This document shows positions 26,937 through 35,566 of a stretch of 46,587 bases of DNA, one piece after another. The position numbers and the translations under genes are program-made. The DNA is from Myxococcota bacterium (GTDB lineage Bacteria; Myxococcota; JAJVIH01): contig JAJVIH010000064.1 of assembly GCA_022072125.1 (NCBI GenBank), forward strand, positions 1 to 46,587, read 5' to 3'. A model generated the notes under the pieces. It saw nothing but the letters and a program-made list of their open reading frames with translations, searched no databases and was not told where the DNA came from. How positions within the stretch are numbered: position 1 is the stretch's first letter; every line of letters begins with the position of its first letter.

Positions 26937-28067
26937 ATGAATGACCTTCTCGACTATCTGGCTAATGCCAGGCAGCAATGTGAACGCGCCGCACAGCAAA
27001 TGAAGGCTGAGGATATCCTCGCCATCCAGCGGCGGCTCATGCGCGCCATTGAACAAGTTGGCCTCGCGTGGTCGGGGTCCTGTATCGGTTATCAAGCGCG
27101 CGTCTATATCAGGGACTTTCAGCGACCCGGTCCGGTGGATCGCTTCGACGACAATTGGAGATCGTACGCTCACCATCGCATAGGTCTTGGCTGGGTAGAA
27201 TACAACGATGACGAGGTGAAGGACCACGTCAATCAATTGGCGGAGGTCCCGGAGGAGGATTGGCAGCGCATCAAGACCACGGCGGCTTCTGCCGCTGCGG
27301 TCTTCAGCGCCGTGCAGAGCGAGATCGTACCGACGCTCGATGCGGTTCTCGCTGAATATGATGACGAGAGAATAAGGGAAAAGCGCAATGATATTGCCAG
27401 ACTGAAGAGCTATCATAATATGCCCGATATTGCAGAGAAATTACAAAAAACTCAATACATGATGAAAACTAGTGACTTGAACGCACTGAAGGAAGGCTGG
27501 CGAATCCCACCCCATATTCGGATGAAAGCGGATCTCGATGAACAATTCTCCTACGGCAAGCAAGTAGAGGAACTCGCAAAGGAGATCCGATATATCTTCA
27601 CTTACCTGAAACAGCGGCAACAGACGAAGGGCAAGTTGGCCGTGCGCACGGACGGAAAGATATTCATTGGACACGGCCAGTCAAAGGTGTGGCTTGAACT
27701 CAAAAACTTCGTCCAGGATGATCTTCATCTCCAGTATGAGGAGTTCAACCGGGAGCCGCCGGCCGGCAAAGCCACCAAGGAACGGTTGGAGGAAATGCTC
27801 GGCGCTTCGTCCTTCGCGTTCCTGGTAATGACCGCCGAGGATGAGACCGCTGACGGGAAACTACAGGCCCGGGCCAACGTGATCCACGAAATCGGACTGT
27901 TCCAGGGGCGACTTGGGTTCAATCGCGCGATCATGCTGCTCGAAGAGGGATGCGAGGAGTTTTCGAATATCACCGGCATCAATCAAATCCGGTTCCCAAA
28001 GGGAAATATCAGGGCAATATTCGAGGAAATCCGCCGCGTGCTTGTGCGGGAGAAAATTCTTCCCTGA
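26937..28067 (+). CDS. TIR-like (PF10137-type) predicted NAD-cleaving effector
   Basis: A 376-residue protein from ATG 26937 (GTG 26913 would add eight residues; the only ribosome-like site, GGAG, is too close, so the start is uncertain). The last 140 residues match the TIR-like nucleotide-binding domain of Cap12/PF10137 proteins: GKIFIGHGQSKVWLELKNFV, SSFAFLVMTAEDE and NVIHEIGLFQGRLGFNRAIM, with the likely catalytic glutamate E318. Residues 1-230 are helical and unrecognised; FDDNWRSYAHHRIGLGWVEY may form a sensor region. Related domains destroy NAD+ in CBASS and other antiphage systems. No cyclase or STING gene is adjacent, so it may act alone. The base composition is lower in GC than the flanks, suggesting transfer. 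Confidence 0.8.
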   Translation: MNDLLDYLANARQQCERAAQQMKAEDILAIQRRLMRAIEQVGLAWSGSCIGYQARVYIRDFQRPGPVDRFDDNWRSYAHHRIGLGWVEYNDDEVKDHVNQLAEVPEEDWQRIKTTAASAAAVFSAVQSEIVPTLDAVLAEYDDERIREKRNDIARLKSYHNMPDIAEKLQKTQYMMKTSDLNALKEGWRIPPHIRMKADLDEQFSYGKQVEELAKEIRYIFTYLKQRQQTKGKLAVRTDGKIFIGHGQSKVWLELKNFVQDDLHLQYEEFNREPPAGKATKERLEEMLGASSFAFLVMTAEDETADGKLQARANVIHEIGLFQGRLGFNRAIMLLEEGCEEFSNITGINQIRFPKGNIRAIFEEIRRVLVREKILP

Positions 28068-28125
28068 TTAACGCCAAAGTATGTGCGGCCGAGCAGCGGC
28101 GGCGGATTCCGCGAGAACTTCAAAA

Positions 28126-28148
28126 GGCGCCACCGGCTCGATGGCGCC
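28126..28148. repeat. Small inverted repeat between TIR and ATPase genes
   Basis: GGCGCCA at 28126-28132 pairs with TGGCGCC at 28142-28148 (9-base loop). It lies between the two convergent genes and might end transcription weakly, but no T tract is present. The remaining 28068-28230 gap shows nothing else. Confidence 0.4.
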
Positions 28149-28230
28149 AATGACTCGCGTCTCCGGCCGGATGCACAATCCGGCCTAGTCGCGCCAGGGA
28201 AAGCCGCGATTTTTGGAGACCCCGTCCAGA

Positions 28231-30726
28231 TTATTCCGGTCTTGGAACTGGCGGCGCCTCGACGGCTTTGCGGAGGCGGCGCACGAACTTGGTCAACTCC
28301 AGGAGCGACACCGGGATCAGGCCCAATCCAAGCGCCAAGGCGCAGTCGGCGAGTGGGATGTCACCGATTTGAAAGAGCGCCTGGGTCCATGGGATGTGGT
28401 GAAGACCGATCTGCAGGAAGAGCGACACCGCCACAACGCCGAGGAGTCGCAGGTTGGTGAAGGCTCCAACCTCCCAAAAGAGCCGATCCGGGCTACGCGC
28501 TGCAAAGGCCCGGAGGAGTTCCCCGAACACAAGCGTCGAGAACGCAAGATTGCGCGCCTCGACAATATCCCGAGCGTTCAAGGCCCAGGCGAACACACCG
28601 AGCGTGACCACGGCCTGGAGCAACCCCGTCCATCCGATGAGCACCCACTGAGGACGCGAGAGCATCGGTTCGTCCGGCTTACGGGGAGGCTTGTTCATCG
28701 CATCGGGAGCGACAGGGTCAGTCACCAGCGCGAGCGCCGGCAGCCCGTCGGTGACCAGGTTGATCCAGAGAAGATGGAGCGGCAGGAGCGGCAAAGGCAT
28801 CCCGAACAGCGCGGCGCCGAGCATGACTGCGAGTTCGCCGGCGTTTCCTGCGAGCAGGTAGACGATGGTCTTGCGGATGTTGTCGAAGATGCCGCGCCCC
28901 TCGCGAACGGCGGAGACGATGCTCGCGAAATTGTCGTCGGTGAGGATCATGTCCGAGGCCTCGCGTGTCACCTCGGTTCCGGTCCTGCCCATGGCCACGC
29001 CGATATGCGCTTCTTTCAACGCCGGCGCATCGTTGACGCCATCTCCGGTCATCGCCACGACCTCGCCGCGCGCCTTCCAGCGCCGCACGATCTCCAGCTT
29101 GTCCGCAGGGGTTGCGCGCGCGTGGACGACCTCCTCCGGCGCTTCACCAGGCCGGAGGAGGCCAAGTTCCCGGGCGATTGCGCGGGCGGTAGCAGGATGG
29201 TCTCCAGTGATCATCACCGTTCGTATCCCCGCGGCCCGCGCGGCGGCGACGGCGGCGATGGCCTCGGTCCGCGGCGGATCGGCGATCCCCACGAGACCGA
29301 GCAACTGAAGATTCTCCTCGCGAGGACCACTCCCGGTCGCCACCGCGAGGACGCGCAGTCCGCGCTCCGCCATCCGCTGGTTCGTTTCCTGTGCGCTCCC
29401 GGCGTCCGCGTTGCAGAGCGGGAGCACGGATTCCACCGCACCTTTGACGTAGAGGACGCCGTTGGCGCGAAGAATGGACATGCGCTTCCGGTCCGGGTCG
29501 AACGGATTGACCTGAACGCGGGGGTTGGACTTCTCGATAGACCTGCGTGAGATGCTCCGCTCGGCGGCGCAGAACAGGATGGCGACCTCGGTTGGGTCGC
29601 CATTGCCGTGCAGTTCATCCTCGTCGAGTTCAGCGTCGCAACATGCGGCCGCGGCGAAGATCAGAGCATCGTGGTCGTTTCCCCAAAGCTCGCGCACCTT
29701 CATGACGCCTGTCGTCAGCGTTCCCGTCTTGTCGGTGCAAATGACGGTCGCGCAACCGAGCGTCTCCACGGCGGGCAATCGCCTGACCAAGACATGTTGC
29801 GAGACCATGCGCTGCACCCCCAACGCAAGCGCTATTGTAACGACGGCGGGGAGACCTTCAGGAACGGCCGCAACCGCCAGTGACACCGCCGAAAGGAATA
29901 CCTCGACGATCGGCTGCCCACGCATGAGCCCAAGCGCCGCGACCACGACAACGACGCCCAGACAGAGGAAAAGCAATACATGGCTCACCTTCGTCAAGCG
30001 CTTCTGAAGCGGCGTCTCATCAACCTGCGCCGTCGCCAGCAGGTGGGCGATCTTTCCGATCTCCGTCTTCATCCCGGTCGCGGTCACGACGGCGACCCCG
30101 GTCCCATTGGCGACCGCCGTACCCATGAAGACGGAATCGCGCCGCTCGGCGAGCGGAGCGCCGTCAGGCGCCGGATTCGTGTTCTTCTCCACAGGCGCGC
30201 TCTCTCCCGTGAGTGCGGCCTCGTTGGTCAGGAGGGCGTTCGCCTCCACCAACCGTGCGTCCGCGGAGACGATGTCGCCCGCGTCGAGGAGAAGAACGTC
30301 GTCCGGAACCACTTCCGCCGCCGGAATGACGATCGCATGGCCATCGCGAAGCACGCGAGCACGAGGCGCCGTCATCGCACGCAGGGCGAGCACCGCGCGC
30401 TCGGCGCGGTACTCCTGGAAAAAGCCGACCAGGGAATTGATGATGACAATTGCGCCGACCGCGATGGCGTCAACGACCTCGCGTAGCACGGCGGCGGCGA
30501 TAGCCGCGGCCAGCAAGAGCCAGACGAAAGGGTTTTTGAACTGGCCGAGGAACAGCACGAAAGGGGATATGGGTCGCTCCCGCTCCACGAGATTCGGTCC
30601 GGCGTCGCGGAGGCGCGTGGCGGCCTCCTTGGAACTCAGACCTTTGTGGGATGACGCCGGCTCCCGCTCTGTGCGCGGAGAGTCTGGCCCTCTGCCTTGC
30701 GGTTCTTCGTTGGTGTCAGACGGCAT
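28231..30726 (-). CDS. P2-type cation-transporting ATPase (Ca/Mn-type sequence)
   Basis: An 831-residue inner-membrane pump. The phosphorylation motif is CTDKTGTLTTG (Asp near residue 332), with LTGES in the actuator domain, TGDHPATA and MTGDGVNDAPALKEAHIGVA in the nucleotide domain, AVPEGLPAVV in TM4 and WINLVTDGLPALAL in TM6. PEGLP and N-x3-D in TM6 are typical of P2A Ca2+/Mn2+ pumps, not of the CPx copper pumps (no CPC). It begins 11 bp before the end of the RND gene, so it is co-translated with a heavy-metal efflux system, an unusual pairing. The ATG at 30726 is preceded by a weak GGCGGA. A 78-bp piece of it is duplicated at 26778. Confidence 0.9.
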   Translation of the reverse strand: MPSDTNEEPQGRGPDSPRTEREPASSHKGLSSKEAATRLRDAGPNLVERERPISPFVLFLGQFKNPFVWLLLAAAIAAAVLREVVDAIAVGAIVIINSLVGFFQEYRAERAVLALRAMTAPRARVLRDGHAIVIPAAEVVPDDVLLLDAGDIVSADARLVEANALLTNEAALTGESAPVEKNTNPAPDGAPLAERRDSVFMGTAVANGTGVAVVTATGMKTEIGKIAHLLATAQVDETPLQKRLTKVSHVLLFLCLGVVVVVAALGLMRGQPIVEVFLSAVSLAVAAVPEGLPAVVTIALALGVQRMVSQHVLVRRLPAVETLGCATVICTDKTGTLTTGVMKVRELWGNDHDALIFAAAACCDAELDEDELHGNGDPTEVAILFCAAERSISRRSIEKSNPRVQVNPFDPDRKRMSILRANGVLYVKGAVESVLPLCNADAGSAQETNQRMAERGLRVLAVATGSGPREENLQLLGLVGIADPPRTEAIAAVAAARAAGIRTVMITGDHPATARAIARELGLLRPGEAPEEVVHARATPADKLEIVRRWKARGEVVAMTGDGVNDAPALKEAHIGVAMGRTGTEVTREASDMILTDDNFASIVSAVREGRGIFDNIRKTIVYLLAGNAGELAVMLGAALFGMPLPLLPLHLLWINLVTDGLPALALVTDPVAPDAMNKPPRKPDEPMLSRPQWVLIGWTGLLQAVVTLGVFAWALNARDIVEARNLAFSTLVFGELLRAFAARSPDRLFWEVGAFTNLRLLGVVAVSLFLQIGLHHIPWTQALFQIGDIPLADCALALGLGLIPVSLLELTKFVRRLRKAVEAPPVPRPE
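28364..28441. repeat. 78-bp direct repeat, copy B (inside the ATPase gene)
   Basis: It matches 26778-26855 with two mismatches. This copy is in-frame coding sequence of the intact P-type ATPase, about 45-70 residues from its C-terminus. Confidence 0.85.
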
Positions 30727-33700
30727 CAGTTCCGCCTTCGTCCGCGGGCGCGGCCGCAAGCTGTTCCAGCCGGACCTGCCGGCGGTTCCAGATCGCATAA
30801 GCGGCCGGGATCACAAGGAGCGTGAGAAGCATGCACGACCATAGGCCGCCCACGACGGGAGCGGCGGTGCGCGCGGAGACATCGGCGCCAACACCGCTTT
30901 CCCAAAGAAGCGGAAGGAGCCCGAGAACGGTCGTCGCGACAGTCATGATCAGCGGCCGGACTCGCATCGAGGCGCCCTCGATAACCGCTGCATCCACGTC
31001 CGCCGGTGTCTGGAGGCGGCCCTCGCGCCGGTATCTTTCCATGGCCTCGTCGAGATACACGACCATGACGATGCCTGTTTCCGCGGCGACCCCGGCGACG
31101 GCGATGAGGCCCACCCAGACCGCCGTGGACAGGTTGTAGTCAAGCGCGGCGAGCAGCCACACGCTTCCGGCGATGGCGAAAGGGAGGCTGAGGAGGACGA
31201 GCAGCGTTTGCGGCCAGCCCTTCATGGACATGAAGAGCAGTGCGACGATCAGAACGAACGTCAGGGGCAGGATATACTTCATCCGCTCCTCCATTTCGGC
31301 CATGAACTCGTATTGGCCCGTCCACACAAGCCGGTAACCGGGGGGCAGCGTCAGGCGGCTCTGCACGGCCGCTTTCGCGTCCCTCACCCACCCGCCGAGA
31401 TCGCGTGACGCCGTGTCAATGTCCGCGAAGACGTAGCCGGCGAGCACGCCGTTCTCGTCTTTGATCATTGGTGGTCCGGTGACGACGCGAACATCGGCGA
31501 TCGCGCCGAGCGGAACCACGGCGCCCTGGGGCAACCAGCGGCCGCTTGGATCGGCGTCGAACCCTCCGCTCCCGCCCATCGGGGGTGGAGAAGCGGCCGT
31601 ATCCATCGCGCCCATCCCGCCGCCCGCGCGCGCGGAGGTTCCCGGACCCATGGCGCCCATGCCTCCGCCCGGGCGCATGGAAGAACCGCCGCTCCGCGCT
31701 GACATCTGGGGAGAAGCGCCTGCGCCTGTTCCTGCTCCTGTTGTGGGTGATTGTGTGGAGTCCGAAGACGCGACCGGGATGAGGATATTCCTGAGCGCGT
31801 CAGGGTCGGCGCGGTAGTCGGCCGCGAAGCGCAAGTTGATGGAGAAGCGCGATCTGCCGGCGATGACGGTCGAGACGGGCATTCCGCCCACGGCCGCCTC
31901 GATGACGTCATGCACATCGCGAACCGTGAGTCCGTAGCGTGCGATGGCCTCGCGGTCGGGAACCACGTCAATATACTCGCGCCCGGTCTGCCGCTCCGCG
32001 AATGTGCTCCGGGTGCCGGATACATCCCGCAAGAGCCCCTCAAGCTCAATGGACAGCCGCTCGATCTCCGCGAGGTCAGGGCCGAACACTTTGATGCCGG
32101 CGGGCGTCCGGACGCCGGTCGAGAGCATGTCTATGCGAGTGCGAATCGGCGGGGACGTTGACATCTGATACCCCGGCATCTTCAGCGCCGTGGACATGTC
32201 GCGCGCGAGTTCATCCAGCGTGCGCACGCGCTCTTCCGGCCAGATCCAACGGAGGGGCGCCTTGAGCCACCCGGGCGCTCCGCTGTGCCAGCGAGGGTGA
32301 AATGTCTTCGGCCACAGGTCGCGGGGCTTGAGCATGACGACGCTCTCGATCATGTCGAGTTGCGCGGGGTCCGTGGCGGTTTCAGCCCGCCCCGCCTTGC
32401 CGTGAACCGACTCCACCTCTGGGAAGCTCATGACGATGCGGTGCTGAGCGGCGAGCGCCTGGCGCGATTCCTCGATCGAGATGCCCGGAAACGTCGTCGG
32501 CATGACAAGCAGCGAGCCTTCGTCGAGCGGAGGCATGAACTCGGAGCCAAGCCGCAGGAAGATTGGAACCGTCCCGCCCATGACGAGGAATGCGATGGCG
32601 ACGACGAGTACACGGCGCCGGACGATAAGCCTCGCCACGGGGTGATAGAGCCGCTGCAGGAAGCGGCTGACCGGGTTCTCGTTTTCGCTCCGGAACCGGC
32701 CGCGAAGCAGGAGCACCATCAGCGGCGGCGCGAGCGTGATGGACAAGATCGCAGCCGCGAACATGGCGAACGTTTTCGTATACGCGAGAGGGGAGAAGAG
32801 CCGTCCCGCTTGCCCCGCCAACGTGAAGATCGGCAGGAAGCTGACCGTGATGAGCAGGAGGGAGAAGAAGATCGGCCGGCCGACCTCCTTGCATGCGTCA
32901 ATGATAATCCGCTTGCGATCCGCTTCCTCCGGCGCCGCCGCCAGACGGACATGCGCGTTCTCGATGAGGACGATGACCGCGTCCACCAGTTCGCCAACGG
33001 CGATGGCGATGCCGCCGAGGGACATGATGTTTGCTGTCAGCCCGAGGTAATTCATTCCGATGAAAGTGGTCAGCACCGAGATGGGCAGCACGATCATCGC
33101 CACGATCGCCGACCGCATGTGGAAGAGGAAGACGATACAGATAAGGAAGACAATGACGCCCTGCTGAATGAGGGTGTTCGTCAACGTATCAATCGAGCCG
33201 AGGATGAGTTCGGATCGGTCGTAACTTGGAACGATGCGAACGCCCGCTGGAAGGCTGAGCTGTGCGATCTCCTTTTTCACCGCGTCGTTTACTTCGAGAG
33301 CGTTCGACCCAATGCGCATGACGACAATCCCGCCGACCGCTTCGCCGCGCGCGTTCCAGTCCGCGGTTCCCCGCCGGATTTCTGGTCCGAACTGGACGCG
33401 AGCCACATCCCGGACCCGGATCGGCGTCCCGCCTGCTCCCACCGCCACGACGCTGGTCTCGAGATCCTGGAGCGTATTGACGTAGCCGCGCCCGCGAAGG
33501 ACGTACTCCCGGCCTGCCAGTTCAAGCACCCGGGCTCCGACTTCCGAGTTCGCGTTGCTCACCGCCCGGGTGACGTCTCCGATGGAAAGTCCGTATCCAG
33601 CCAGGCGATTCGGATCGAGGACGATTTGGTACTGACGCTCGAAGCCGCCCAAGGAAGCGACCTCGGCCACCCCAGGCATCGCTTGGAGCGCGGGACGCAC

Positions 33701-34189
33701 GGTGAAGTCTTGCAGTTCGCGCAACTGAGCGAGGTCGAGCCTGCCCGATGTGTCTTCCAGGACATACTGGAAGACCCAGCCCACTCCGGTGGCGTCGGGA
33801 CCGAGGATCGGCGACACGTTGGGAGGAAGAACCTGCTGCACACGGCCCATCTGTTCGAGCACGCGCGTACGCGCCCAATAGATGTCGGTTCCGTCGTCGA
33901 AGATGGCGTACACGAAGCTCATTCCGAACATCGAGTAACCACGCACCGTACGCACGCCTGGCGTGCTCTGCAGCGTGCGTACGAGCGGATAGGTGATCTG
34001 ATCCTCGACGAGATCGGGACTCCGCCCCATCCAGTCGGTGAAGACGATGACCTGCGGGTCGGACAAATCCGGAATTGCGTCGAGCGGCGTTTTCCGCATC
34101 GAGATGACAGACCACACGATGAGCAGCGCGGTCACCCCGAAAACGATCCACTTGTGCTTCGCCGAAAGTTCTATGATTTGCTCGACCAC
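30716..34189 (-). CDS. cusA: CusA/CzcA-family heavy-metal RND efflux pump
   Basis: A 1157-residue inner-membrane proton/metal antiporter. N-terminal WIVFGVTALLIVWSV is TM1; DAIPDLSDPQVIVFTDW and GVGWVFQYVLED are family hallmarks. The three methionines that carry Cu(I)/Ag(I) in E. coli CusA are conserved in context: SLLVMPTTFPGI, AQLDMIESVVML and RIDMLSTGV. This favours monovalent copper/silver over zinc. Residues about 805-885 are an extra low-complexity Gly/Ser/Met insert (PGGGMGAMGPGT and a second GGGMGAM) absent from E. coli CusA. The GTG start follows GAGGA, nine bases after the MFP stop. It overlaps the ATPase gene by 11 bp. Confidence 0.92.
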   Translation of the reverse strand: MVEQIIELSAKHKWIVFGVTALLIVWSVISMRKTPLDAIPDLSDPQVIVFTDWMGRSPDLVEDQITYPLVRTLQSTPGVRTVRGYSMFGMSFVYAIFDDGTDIYWARTRVLEQMGRVQQVLPPNVSPILGPDATGVGWVFQYVLEDTSGRLDLAQLRELQDFTVRPALQAMPGVAEVASLGGFERQYQIVLDPNRLAGYGLSIGDVTRAVSNANSEVGARVLELAGREYVLRGRGYVNTLQDLETSVVAVGAGGTPIRVRDVARVQFGPEIRRGTADWNARGEAVGGIVVMRIGSNALEVNDAVKKEIAQLSLPAGVRIVPSYDRSELILGSIDTLTNTLIQQGVIVFLICIVFLFHMRSAIVAMIVLPISVLTTFIGMNYLGLTANIMSLGGIAIAVGELVDAVIVLIENAHVRLAAAPEEADRKRIIIDACKEVGRPIFFSLLLITVSFLPIFTLAGQAGRLFSPLAYTKTFAMFAAAILSITLAPPLMVLLLRGRFRSENENPVSRFLQRLYHPVARLIVRRRVLVVAIAFLVMGGTVPIFLRLGSEFMPPLDEGSLLVMPTTFPGISIEESRQALAAQHRIVMSFPEVESVHGKAGRAETATDPAQLDMIESVVMLKPRDLWPKTFHPRWHSGAPGWLKAPLRWIWPEERVRTLDELARDMSTALKMPGYQMSTSPPIRTRIDMLSTGVRTPAGIKVFGPDLAEIERLSIELEGLLRDVSGTRSTFAERQTGREYIDVVPDREAIARYGLTVRDVHDVIEAAVGGMPVSTVIAGRSRFSINLRFAADYRADPDALRNILIPVASSDSTQSPTTGAGTGAGASPQMSARSGGSSMRPGGGMGAMGPGTSARAGGGMGAMDTAASPPPMGGSGGFDADPSGRWLPQGAVVPLGAIADVRVVTGPPMIKDENGVLAGYVFADIDTASRDLGGWVRDAKAAVQSRLTLPPGYRLVWTGQYEFMAEMEERMKYILPLTFVLIVALLFMSMKGWPQTLLVLLSLPFAIAGSVWLLAALDYNLSTAVWVGLIAVAGVAAETGIVMVVYLDEAMERYRREGRLQTPADVDAAVIEGASMRVRPLIMTVATTVLGLLPLLWESGVGADVSARTAAPVVGGLWSCMLLTLLVIPAAYAIWNRRQVRLEQLAAAPADEGGTDAV

Positions 34190-34198
34190 GGGCGATCC

Positions 34199-35566
34199 TC
34201 AGTGTCCTTGATGTCCACCCGGCGGCGATGGCTGATGGCCCTTGTGGTCAGCCGGCGGCGGTTGATGTTCTTCGTGGCCCGGATCGGCGTCGGGTTGCCG
34301 CGGCTGTGGATTTGCGGGAGCGTTCGCGGGCGGCGTATGGCCTTCGTGCTGCGCGCCCGGCTGGTCATGTTCCATGCCCCCGTGTCCCATGCTCCCGTGC
34401 GCGTGTCCGGTTCCGCCGCCGGATGCGCGAAGGCGGCTCTCGGAGTCGATGAGGAAGACTCCCGATGCGACGACATCCTCTCCCTCCTGGAGTCCCTCGC
34501 GAACCTCGATGCGGCTGTCGAACCGCGCGCCAAGCTTCACCGGCCGGGGTACGAAACGCCGCTCACCGGCGGCCACAAAGACATGTTGGGCGCTGCCCGT
34601 GTCAACGATGGCGTCCCGGGGGACCGTCAACGCCTGCCGGGGCGAGACGCGGAAGACGGCCGTTCCGTAGATGCCGGGACGAAGCGTCCCGCGGGGATTA
34701 TCCACGTTGAACCGGACCCTGAGCGTGCGTGTGCGCTCGGATAACGTCGGGTAAAGGAACTCGACCCTGGCTTCGAAAGGTTCGCGTCCTGACGCTGGAA
34801 ATTCGAGCATCGCGGGCGTACCGATCTGGACGCCCGGAATGTCTCCCTCTGGAATCTCCGCGAGGACCCAAACGCGGGACAGGTCAGCGATCGTAACGAT
34901 CTCCGTTGAAGGATCGACCGCGGCGCCGGCCGAAATGCCGCGATGAAGGACGACGCCGGATCGCGGAGCTAAAACGGTCACCAGCCGTCGCGCCTCACCG
35001 GATTCGTCAATCGCGCTGATCTCGGCGTCGGTCATCCCGAGAACCTTGAGACGAGACCGCGCGCCTTCGACCACCGCGCTCCGGGGGCCAGCCGCGCTGG
35101 CGCGTCTGGCCGCCAGATATTCGTTTTGGGTCGAGAGGAGTTCTTGCGAGAAGATCCCCGCCAGCGGTTGTCCCGCACGGACCTGCACCCCGGTCGTGTT
35201 GACATAGAGCCGCTCGATCCAGCCAGACACCCGGGTATGCACATGTGAAACACGCGACTCGTCGGGCGCCACCGTGGCGACGGCGCGGAGCGGTTGCGCG
35301 ATGGCCTCGCTCCGCACCTTTTCAATGCGGACGCCGATCAAGCTGGTCTGAGCCTGATCCAATTCCACCGGCGCCCTCGGATGCGCGGGCGGAGCGCTGC
35401 CATTGGCCTGCGTGGCGGCTGATGCGGACGGGGGAGGCGCGCCCACGCCGTGGTGCAACGAGAAAGGCCAGCCATGCCGGAGGTGCTGGACGGTGAAGAA
35501 CCCGATGACCAGCACCAACGCCAACGTCATGGTTACCGCGAGGGTCCGTGGATCCTTGAGCTTCAC
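34199..35566 (-). CDS. cusB: CusB-like periplasmic adaptor (membrane fusion protein) with His-rich tail
   Basis: A 455-residue HlyD/RND adaptor linking the pump to the outer-membrane channel. The GTG start overlaps the OMF stop (GTGA). Residues about 10-27 are a single hydrophobic anchor or signal (LAVTMTLALVLVIGFFTV). Next come a His-containing periplasmic linker, HTRVSGWIERLYVNTTGVQV and the barrel-sandwich part LAPRSGVVLHRGISAGAAVD. The last 75 residues are His/Pro/Gln-rich (GHAHGSMGHGGMEHD and PADHKGHQPSPPGGHQGH), a likely metal-binding tail unusual in length. It belongs to the minus-strand OMF-MFP-RND-ATPase operon. Confidence 0.9.
   Translation of the reverse strand: MKLKDPRTLAVTMTLALVLVIGFFTVQHLRHGWPFSLHHGVGAPPPSASAATQANGSAPPAHPRAPVELDQAQTSLIGVRIEKVRSEAIAQPLRAVATVAPDESRVSHVHTRVSGWIERLYVNTTGVQVRAGQPLAGIFSQELLSTQNEYLAARRASAAGPRSAVVEGARSRLKVLGMTDAEISAIDESGEARRLVTVLAPRSGVVLHRGISAGAAVDPSTEIVTIADLSRVWVLAEIPEGDIPGVQIGTPAMLEFPASGREPFEARVEFLYPTLSERTRTLRVRFNVDNPRGTLRPGIYGTAVFRVSPRQALTVPRDAIVDTGSAQHVFVAAGERRFVPRPVKLGARFDSRIEVREGLQEGEDVVASGVFLIDSESRLRASGGGTGHAHGSMGHGGMEHDQPGAQHEGHTPPANAPANPQPRQPDADPGHEEHQPPPADHKGHQPSPPGGHQGH

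Noticed and set aside
28213-29550. 445-residue plus-strand frame opposite the P-type ATPase
   Set aside because: Shadow frame of the ATPase coding strand without recognisable domains. The ATPase motifs (DKTGT, GDGVND) are on the minus strand.
32285-34744. 819-residue open frame on the plus strand opposite the RND pump gene
   Set aside because: It is a shadow of the minus-strand RND and adaptor genes. Its sequence is full of His, Arg and Asp in GC-driven patterns and shows no domain, whereas the minus strand gives a complete CusA.
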